Below, piece after piece: positions 1 through 4,731 of a DNA stretch of 5,381 bases. The position numbers and the translations under genes are program-made. The DNA comes from Thermodesulfobacteriales bacterium (GTDB taxonomy: Bacteria > Desulfobacterota > Thermodesulfobacteria > Thermodesulfobacteriales > Thermodesulfatatoraceae). The stretch spans positions 1 to 5,381 of the forward strand of contig JALSPN010000020.1 in assembly GCA_026985945.1 (NCBI GenBank), in the 5' to 3' direction. Below the pieces are notes generated by a model that worked only from the letters and a program-made list of their open reading frames with translations, had not been told where the DNA came from and searched no databases. How positions within the stretch are numbered: position 1 is the first letter of the stretch; the number at the start of each line of letters is the position of its first letter.

Positions 1-105
1 GTAGATTACAACACGGTGTTACCCCATCATAGTTTAGGATTAAAATCTCCGGTAAAATGGCTCATCGAAAAATATCCTGAGTGCCAAAGGTACTGGACCA
101 ATACA
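1..105 (+). pseudogene. C-terminal tail of an rve/DDE integrase-type transposase (IS481/IS3-like), remnant
   Basis: Read from base 1, the frame gives a tail containing YNTVLPHHSLGLKSP and then PECQRYWTNT. A YNxxxPHxSLGxxxP stretch near the C-terminus, followed by a short WT-T ending, is typical of rve-fold DDE transposases of the IS481/IS3 kind, which cut and join the ends of their own element. Only about 35 residues are visible: the catalytic D, D and E lie upstream of the window or are lost. The native stop is missing, and after about base 105 the frame runs into sequence belonging to a different transposase family. I therefore call it a broken remnant joined to foreign sequence. Assignment to the rve superfamily is fairly secure; the exact IS family is not. 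Confidence 0.6.
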
Positions 106-282
106 AGCGCTTTACATGGCAGCTCTTTGTGCCTTAAGGTTAATGTAGAGATACGGGAATTTTATCAGAGGCTTAGGAAACGGGGAAAACCGAGGAAGGT
201 GGCTGTGGTGGCCTGTATGAGGAAGCTGGCTCTTCTTTGCTGGGCTCACTACAAAATAGCTCATGCACACCAGAGCCCTTGA
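104..282 (+). pseudogene. C-terminal fragment of an IS110-type transposase with a frameshift
   Basis: From base 104, in the second frame, the sequence reads QALYMAALCAL, the motif found in the Transposase_20 domain of IS110-family enzymes. Near base 136 homology moves to the first frame, which continues NVEIREFYQRLRKRGKP and then VACMRKL, the usual end of IS110 transposases. The second frame meets TAG at 146-148, so an intact product is impossible. The change fits loss of one base, for example TTAAAG becoming TTAAG near 134-138. The last residues before the TGA at 280-282 (from ALLCWAHYKI on) do not match the usual ending and may be degraded. IS110 enzymes are DEDD recombinases guided by a bridge RNA; the DEDD domain and element ends are absent here. 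A translation starting at GTG 16 would be a meaningless hybrid of the two transposase tails. Confidence 0.7.
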
Positions 283-299
283 CAGGCTACACAGTATCT

Positions 300-370
300 C
301 CCCCCTGCCCCTCCCTAGAAGGGAGGGGAAAATACTCCCTCCCCTTTTAGGGGGAGGGTCGGGGTGGGGG
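300..370. repeat. C/G-rich modular hairpin element, copy 1 (two hairpins)
   Basis: This 71-base block is almost pure C-runs on the left and G-runs on the right. Two internal hairpins are visible: 308-315 pairs with 321-328 (cccctccc/gggagggg, 5-base loop), and 337-344 pairs with 351-358 (ccctcccc/ggggaggg, 6-base loop). The outer edges, about 300-315 and 353-370, are also imperfectly complementary, so the whole block could fold into a branched structure. It closely resembles the blocks at 1519-1601 and 4540-4671. It lies between the transposase debris and the secreted-protein gene. No T-tract follows either hairpin, so classic intrinsic termination is not obvious. A REP- or MITE-like dispersed element is the best general label. 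Confidence 0.8.
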
Positions 371-420
371 TGAAAGCTGGGATGGGTCTATTTTTAAAGT
401 TACAGTCTTAAAAAGACGAA

Positions 421-448
421 TTTAAACTTTGGGCGGAAATGCTATTCT
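421..448 (+). promoter_or_regulatory. Possible sigma-70-type promoter for the secreted-protein gene
   Basis: The stretch from about 385 to 480 is AT-rich between a C/G-rich repeat and a gene with a strong ribosome binding site, so a promoter is expected here. The best pair I can see is TTTAAA at 421-426 and TATTCT at 443-448, 16 bases apart, each matching consensus at four of six positions. A short inverted repeat, gtctt-aaa-aagac at 405-417, lies just upstream and could be an operator or chance. Weak evidence. Confidence 0.3.
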
Positions 449-482
449 ATAGTTAGTTTTCTTGGCAAAAAACCAGCTTTGC

Positions 483-489
483 AAGGAGG
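483..489 (+). promoter_or_regulatory. Strong ribosome binding site (AAGGAGG)
   Basis: A seven-base AAGGAGG lies five bases before the ATG at 495, near-perfect complementarity to the 16S rRNA 3' end at a workable spacing. It fixes the start of the secreted protein, which also begins with a signal peptide. It contrasts with the glycosyltransferase gene downstream, which has no comparable site. Confidence 0.85.
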
Positions 490-494
490 GTTAG

Positions 495-1508
495 ATGAAA
501 GGAAAAGTTGCATTTTGGTTTGTAGGCCTATTTTTAGGATTACTAGTAGGAATGTTCAATTTTTCTTTAGTTAAGGCCGAAGATTTGGATTTGGGAGATC
601 CTCAGTCTTGGGCCTTTTACGGGCGAGTATTTCCTGGAGAAGAAGGGTTTCTTTTAGGTGGTATGGAAGATGACGGCCATGTACAGGTATGTCGTCCTTC
701 CTGGTTAGGTGGCCCGCCCTACAATTTTGCTGTGCTTAAGAGGGCCTTTCGGGGCCCCTTTGAAATTGAATTTCGGGCCCAAATTTTCGATACCGATACA
801 GGATTCAATGCTATTTATTTAGGTTGTGCCGATCCTCAAGCATTTCAGGCTCCTGAGGGCTGTGCATCTGATATTCCCGGCATAGTAGCTGCGCCTTTTG
901 AGTTCATTTTAGGTAATGCCTGGAACCAGCCAGAAGATGGTAAAGTTTGTGTCTCCCTCGGAACAGGGCACTATGATTGGACCTGTACGGCAAGCGATGG
1001 CTCAAGCTTTAACGCTGGGGAATTCCACGACTTCAAGATCAAACTGACAGAAGAAAACGAAATGCAGGTATTTATAGACGATAAGCTTCTCAAAAGCGCC
1101 CATGTTGAACCTTGTTCTACGGGTTATTACTGGTTAATCGTGCGAGCTTATGATGGGCAGGTAGATTTTCTCGATGGAGAGCTGGAGTTTAGTGAAAATA
1201 ACGATGTAGAGGATAATGGGACACAGCAATGTGCTGATTATCAAGCGGGGTTTGAAGCCGGCAAACGCTGGTGTCAAGAACATCCTGTAGAATGTGGGAT
1301 CCAGCCCCCGGGCGATAACTGCATGGCGCGCGTAACTTCTATTCCGGATCCTCACAACCCCTTTGCTACGCAATTGAAGCTCGAATTACCTTGCGTAGAT
1401 GTCTTCGGAGAGATTTATGGGGCCACTTTAGGTATCCATGTAGAAGAAAATACCGGCCGTGTTTGGTTTAGTCTTGATACTCCCCCCCACCGAGTAAATC
1501 ATCATTAA
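495..1508 (+). CDS. Secreted cysteine-rich protein with LamG/concanavalin-like domain, function unknown
   Basis: The 337-residue product starts with a Sec signal peptide: K2 and K4, a hydrophobic core at about 6-25, and likely cleavage after VKA (28/29). It is probably periplasmic or extracellular. Residues ~35-232 look like a concanavalin/LamG-type beta-sandwich: an early strand around FEIEFRAQIFD (89-99) and the late pair FHDFKIKLTEENEMQVFIDDK (177-197, split by a turn) are typical of such jelly rolls, many of which bind sugars. Residues 246-268 form a motif, C-x3-QAGFEAGKRWC-x6-CGI, that I associate with linker regions of secreted proteins in related bacteria. Residues ~286-337 form a small beta-rich C-terminal module (ATQLKLELPCVDV, then GRVWFSLDTP). 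The mature protein has 11 cysteines (66, 111, 123, 152, 164, 207, 246, 260, 267, 276, 300), six of them in the beta-sandwich, suggesting disulfides. The start is fixed by AAGGAGG five bases upstream. It may be transcribed alone, as hairpin repeats flank it on both sides. No catalytic residues are recognised, so I assign no enzyme activity. That it is an expressed secreted protein is secure; the fold is inferred. Confidence 0.85.
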   Translation: MKGKVAFWFVGLFLGLLVGMFNFSLVKAEDLDLGDPQSWAFYGRVFPGEEGFLLGGMEDDGHVQVCRPSWLGGPPYNFAVLKRAFRGPFEIEFRAQIFDTDTGFNAIYLGCADPQAFQAPEGCASDIPGIVAAPFEFILGNAWNQPEDGKVCVSLGTGHYDWTCTASDGSSFNAGEFHDFKIKLTEENEMQVFIDDKLLKSAHVEPCSTGYYWLIVRAYDGQVDFLDGELEFSENNDVEDNGTQQCADYQAGFEAGKRWCQEHPVECGIQPPGDNCMARVTSIPDPHNPFATQLKLELPCVDVFGEIYGATLGIHVEENTGRVWFSLDTPPHRVNHH

Positions 1509-1518
1509 TTTATATCTC

Positions 1519-1601
1519 CACCTCCACCCCATCCCTCCCCTGAAAGGGGGAGGGAGTAGTTCCCCCTCCCTTTTAGGGAGGGAGGGGGGTGGGTGGAGGT
1601 G
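1519..1601. repeat. C/G-rich modular hairpin element, copy 2 (two hairpins)
   Basis: An 11-base perfect outer inverted repeat (cacctccaccc at 1519-1529 with gggtggaggtg at 1591-1601) encloses two hairpins: 1532-1540 with 1547-1555 (9 bp, 6-base loop) and 1564-1571 with 1575-1582 (8 bp, TTT loop). It fills most of the 133-base gap between the secreted-protein stop and the glycosyltransferase start, beginning 10 bases after the stop codon and ending 40 bases before the next ATG. The internal stems share the CCCTCCC/GGGAGGG core of the other two copies; the outer arms differ in sequence. In this position it could limit read-through or protect the 3' end of the upstream transcript. No T-tract follows it. 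Confidence 0.85.
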
Positions 1602-1641
1602 CTATTTACTATTCCCTTCTTGAAGATTTAAATATCCCCTC

Positions 1642-4533
1642 ATGTTGGTTTCCATCATTGTTCGTACCAAAGATCGCCCAACCCTTTTACGGGAAGCATT
1701 AGAAAGTTTAGCAGCGCAAACCCATCGGCCCCTAGAAGTGGTGGTGGTCAATGATGGAGGGCAGGACGTAGAAGAAATCGTTTCTTCTTACACCTCCTCT
1801 TTCGACCACTTGCAATATCTTGTTCACGAGAAAAATCGAGGGCGGGCAGCAGCAGCCAATACCGGCCTAGCCGCGGCAAAGGGTGAATTCGTAGGCCTAC
1901 TTGACGACGATGACCTCCTTTTGCCAGAGGCCATAAAGACCCTCCTTTGGTACACCAGGGTAGCAGGCGCTGCCTATGGCAAGGTTGAGATAATAAAAAA
2001 AGGGCCGGATAAAGAAGAAACTTTAGGCCTTTTTGAGATGCCCTTTTCGCGAGAAGCGCTCTTTATTAATAATTACATCCCCACTTGTGGTTTTATTTTT
2101 CGACGAGAACTTGCCCTCAAGATCGGGGGTTTTGACGAAGAGTTTGCGCTTCTTGAAGATTGGGATTTTATCTTTCGTCTGGCCCTTGAAACGGACTTTG
2201 TCTTTGCCCCCCAAAAGGTCGCTATTTATCGCCTTTTCGGGCGAGGCTTTGTGTTAGGCAACACCCTTAAGGAATTTCCCTGGCGAGAAAAATTTTATGC
2301 CAAACACTTCCAAAAACTTCCTCCACGTTTTCTGGCCAAGGCTTATTACGACTTTGCCTCTTGGCAACAAGAAAAAATCTCTTCGCTCCACCAGCAACTT
2401 TTGGAAGAACAGGAAAAGAAAGATTTTCTTGAAGCCAAAGTCGTTGAGCTAGAGGCCGCCCTTGAGGCGGAAAGAAGCAAGCGGGCGGAGCTAGAGGCCG
2501 CCCTTGAGGCGGAAAGAAGCAAGCGGGCGGAGCTAGAGGCCGCCCTTGAGGCGGAAAGAGAAAAAAGCGCAGAGTTAGAGAGGGCCCTTGAGGCGGAAAG
2601 AAGCAAGCGGGCGGAGCTTGAAGCCACCCTTGCGGCCCTTCTTTCTTCGGAGTCCTGGCGGATCACGGCACCTCTCCGTTGGCTTGGGAGCCGTGCCCGG
2701 GCCCTTAAAGGGCGGGCAGAAAAACTCTTTTTTCTCTTCCAAAAATTTCAGGCCTATCGACGTGCCTTTGGCCTTCAGCAGGCCCTTAAAAAATCCTACC
2801 TGTATCTTCGTGGCTACCGGGGGGCAAGGATTGCCCTTCCTGCTCCAGAACCCCGAAGGCTCTCTTTTGAAGAGGCCCGAGAAATTCTTGAAGGGCTTTC
2901 TTATAAGCCTCTCATAAGTATTCTGGTGCCAGTTTATAATCCTCCGGCGGAATTTTTGCGCAGCTGTCTGGAGTCTGTCTTCCGGCAATATTATCCCCAC
3001 TGGGAGCTTTGTATTGCCGATGACGCCTCCACTAAGCCTTATGTACGAGAGATTCTAGAAGAGTTTCGAGCCCGGGCCCCAGAGAAAGTAAAAATTTTCT
3101 ACCGCCCAGAAAACGGCCACATTTCCGAGGCCACCAATTCTGCCCTCAAACTGGCGGAAGGAGAATTCATCGCCCTCTTAGACCATGACGACGAACTTGC
3201 CCCCGAGGCCCTGCTGGAAGTTGTCTGTCTCTTAAATGAATATCCTGAGGCCGACATGATTTATTCTGATGAAGACAAGATCTCACCTTCCGGAGAATAT
3301 TTAGAACCTTATTACAAACCAGACTGGGCCCCAGAGTTTTTCCTGGGGCAGATGTATACCTGCCATTTAGGGGTCTATCGACGCCGTCTGGCAGAAGAAA
3401 TTGGTGGTTTCAGAAAGGGTTTTGAAGGGGCTCAGGATTGGGATTTTGTGCTTCGTTTTACCGAACGCACCTCAAAGATTTTTCACCTCCCCCGCTGTCT
3501 TTATCACTGGCGGATACATCAAAGTTCCACTGCAGCCTCTATTTCCAGCAAGGATTATGCTATCCAGGCTGGTAAAAAGGCGGTAGAAGAGGCCTTGAGG
3601 CGCCGGGGCCTGAAAGGATATCCAGAAGAGGTGGCCCCCGGCTTTTTGCGCCTCCACCTTAAGCCTTCTAAAAACCCCCTGGTTTCCATCATCATTCCCA
3701 CCAAAGATCTGGCTGCAGACCTTGAAAAGTGTCTTTCTTCTATCGTCTCCAAGACTACTTATCAAAACTACGAATTTTTGATCATCGACAATGGCAGCCA
3801 GGAAGAAGAAACCTTTGCCCTTTTTGATCGCTGGCATTTCAGGCTGGGAGAACGCTTTCGGGTGGAAAGATTCGAGATCCCCTTTAATTTTTCACGCCTC
3901 GTTAATTTTGGGGCAGAAAAGGCCCGAGGAGAAGTATTTCTCCTCTTAAATAACGACACCGAGCTCATTTCTCCCCCCAACTGGCTTGAAGAAATGCTGG
4001 GTTTTGCCCTTCAAAAGGAGATTGGCGCTGTGGGGGCGGTGCTCCTATATCCTGACAACACTATCCAGCACGCCGGCGTAATACTGGGAATAGCAATTGA
4101 GGAAAATCCCAATCCTCATACCCTGCGGGTGGCAGAACACGCTTTCAAACACCTGCCAGCTGATCATCCAGGCTACTTCGGCAGACTTCTTGTGGTTTCT
4201 AACTATGCCGCTGTAACCGGGGCCTGTCTCATGGTAGAACGCAAAAAGTTTGAAAAAGTCGGGGGCTTTGACGAAACCCTTCAAGTAGCTTTCAACGACA
4301 TCGACTTTTGCCTGAAACTCTTACAAGAGGGCTTCCGCCAAGTGGTGCTTCCTCAGGTGCGCCTTTATCATTACGAATCTAAAAGCCGTGGTTATGAGGA
4401 CACTCCAGAAAAACAGGCTCGTTTCTTACGAGAAATAAAAATTATGCGACAACGCTGGGCAAATCTCCTGGATAACGATCCTTACTACAACCCCAATCTT
4501 CCTCGTCACCGACAAGATTTCGGAATTCTTTAA
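1642..4533 (+). CDS. Triple-domain family 2 glycosyltransferase with helical repeat spacer
   Basis: This 963-residue cytosolic protein has three GT-A fold glycosyltransferase family 2 domains, which use nucleotide sugars and a metal to extend glycans. Domain 1 (~1-225): strand LVSIIVRTKDRP, VVNDGG (35-40), metal-binding DDDD (88-91), EDWD (172-175) as the likely base region. Residues ~241-335 are a charged helical spacer with four full 14-residue repeats (ELEAALEAERSKRA type) and a fifth partial one. SESWRITAPLRWL (336-348) follows, a motif often seen ahead of GT2 domains in surface-glycan enzymes. Domain 2 (~421-655): ISILVPVYN (425-433), ADDAS (459-463), DHDD (514-517), SDEDK (542-546), QDWDF (598-602), HWRIHQSS (622-629). 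Domain 3 (~676-945): VSIIIPTKD (681-689), IDNGS (715-719), NNDTE (770-774), NDIDF (885-889), YHYESKSRGYED (909-920). All three keep their acidic motifs, so all may be active. No signal peptide or membrane helix is evident. The ATG is the first start after an in-frame TGA at 1621, and domain 1 begins at residue 2; no good Shine-Dalgarno is seen. Its likely job is assembly of O-antigen, capsule or S-layer glycan, in keeping with the exporter permease next door. Donor and acceptor sugars cannot be told from sequence. Confidence 0.95.
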   Translation: MLVSIIVRTKDRPTLLREALESLAAQTHRPLEVVVVNDGGQDVEEIVSSYTSSFDHLQYLVHEKNRGRAAAANTGLAAAKGEFVGLLDDDDLLLPEAIKTLLWYTRVAGAAYGKVEIIKKGPDKEETLGLFEMPFSREALFINNYIPTCGFIFRRELALKIGGFDEEFALLEDWDFIFRLALETDFVFAPQKVAIYRLFGRGFVLGNTLKEFPWREKFYAKHFQKLPPRFLAKAYYDFASWQQEKISSLHQQLLEEQEKKDFLEAKVVELEAALEAERSKRAELEAALEAERSKRAELEAALEAEREKSAELERALEAERSKRAELEATLAALLSSESWRITAPLRWLGSRARALKGRAEKLFFLFQKFQAYRRAFGLQQALKKSYLYLRGYRGARIALPAPEPRRLSFEEAREILEGLSYKPLISILVPVYNPPAEFLRSCLESVFRQYYPHWELCIADDASTKPYVREILEEFRARAPEKVKIFYRPENGHISEATNSALKLAEGEFIALLDHDDELAPEALLEVVCLLNEYPEADMIYSDEDKISPSGEYLEPYYKPDWAPEFFLGQMYTCHLGVYRRRLAEEIGGFRKGFEGAQDWDFVLRFTERTSKIFHLPRCLYHWRIHQSSTAASISSKDYAIQAGKKAVEEALRRRGLKGYPEEVAPGFLRLHLKPSKNPLVSIIIPTKDLAADLEKCLSSIVSKTTYQNYEFLIIDNGSQEEETFALFDRWHFRLGERFRVERFEIPFNFSRLVNFGAEKARGEVFLLLNNDTELISPPNWLEEMLGFALQKEIGAVGAVLLYPDNTIQHAGVILGIAIEENPNPHTLRVAEHAFKHLPADHPGYFGRLLVVSNYAAVTGACLMVERKKFEKVGGFDETLQVAFNDIDFCLKLLQEGFRQVVLPQVRLYHYESKSRGYEDTPEKQARFLREIKIMRQRWANLLDNDPYYNPNLPRHRQDFGIL
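2446..2640 (+). repeat. In-frame 42-bp tandem repeat encoding the helical spacer
   Basis: Four full 42-base units begin at 2446, 2488, 2530 and 2572, followed by a partial diverged unit from 2614 to about 2640. Units 1 and 2 are identical at all 42 bases; units 3 and 4 differ mostly in the second or first half of the unit; unit 5 keeps only its start. Each encodes 14 residues of the ELEAALEAERSKRA type. Leucines at positions 2 and 6 of each unit give d/a-type spacing of a coiled coil, while the following core positions are Glu and Arg, so a coiled coil or a charged single alpha helix are both possible. The 42-base length keeps frame, so the array can gain or lose units without breaking the protein. 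Confidence 0.95.
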
Positions 4534-4539
4534 CTCAAA

Positions 4540-4671
4540 CTCTACCCTCCCCCTTGCCCCCCTCCCTGCAAGGGAGGGGGAAATTGGATACCCTCCCCTG
4601 CCCCCCTCCCTAGAAGGGAGGGAAATACATCTCCCTCCCCCTCAAAGGGGAGGGATGGGGTGGGGGTAGAG
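4540..4671. repeat. C/G-rich modular hairpin element, copy 3 (three hairpins)
   Basis: The largest copy, 132 bases, lies between convergent genes. An 8-base outer inverted repeat (ctctaccc at 4540-4547, gggtagag at 4664-4671) encloses three hairpins: 4558-4567 with 4571-4580 (10 bp, loop gca), 4604-4611 with 4615-4622 (8 bp, loop aga), and 4632-4640 with 4647-4655 (9 bp, 6-base loop). It therefore carries one more hairpin unit than copies 1 and 2. It starts 6 bases after the glycosyltransferase stop and ends 60 bases before the stop of the opposing permease gene. CTCAA occurs on both sides (4534-4538 and 4672-4676), a possible but short target duplication. Confidence 0.85.
4558..4580. terminator. 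Candidate bidirectional transcript end between convergent genes
   Basis: The 10-bp stem ccccctccct/agggaggggg with a three-base loop, 24 bases after the glycosyltransferase stop, is the most stable-looking hairpin in the window. Two further hairpins follow. Being symmetric, they could stall or protect transcripts arriving from either gene. Against intrinsic termination, no U-run follows on either strand. The call rests on position and stem strength. Confidence 0.35.
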
Positions 4672-4731
4672 CTCAACACCCTCCGCCAAACTTCCACCTC
4701 TCTACAAGGGCAAGGGAAATCCTTAAAAGAA

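Noticed and set aside
283..400. Bridge RNA of the IS110 remnant in the sequence after its stop
   Set aside because: The region is filled by the same hairpin element found at two other loci not linked to IS110, and no element end or guide loops can be recognised.
462..478. Sigma-54-like promoter, TTGGCA with a GC 12 bases after the GG
   Set aside because: The GG/GC spacing fits, but transcription would start near 488, inside the AAGGAGG ribosome binding site, leaving no usable leader. The TTGCA half is also poor (CAGCT).
1134..1373. Minus-strand open frame inside the secreted-protein gene
   Set aside because: It is fully antisense to a well-supported coding region, with no ribosome binding site or recognisable domain.
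2346..3000. Minus-strand open frames opposite the glycosyltransferase spacer, rich in Ser/Ala/Arg repeats
   Set aside because: They are shadows of the 42-base repeat and of codon bias in the sense gene, with no start signal or family resemblance.
300..4671. The three hairpin blocks as a CRISPR array or as one long tandem repeat
   Set aside because: They are far apart, unequal in length, and have genes between them rather than spacers.
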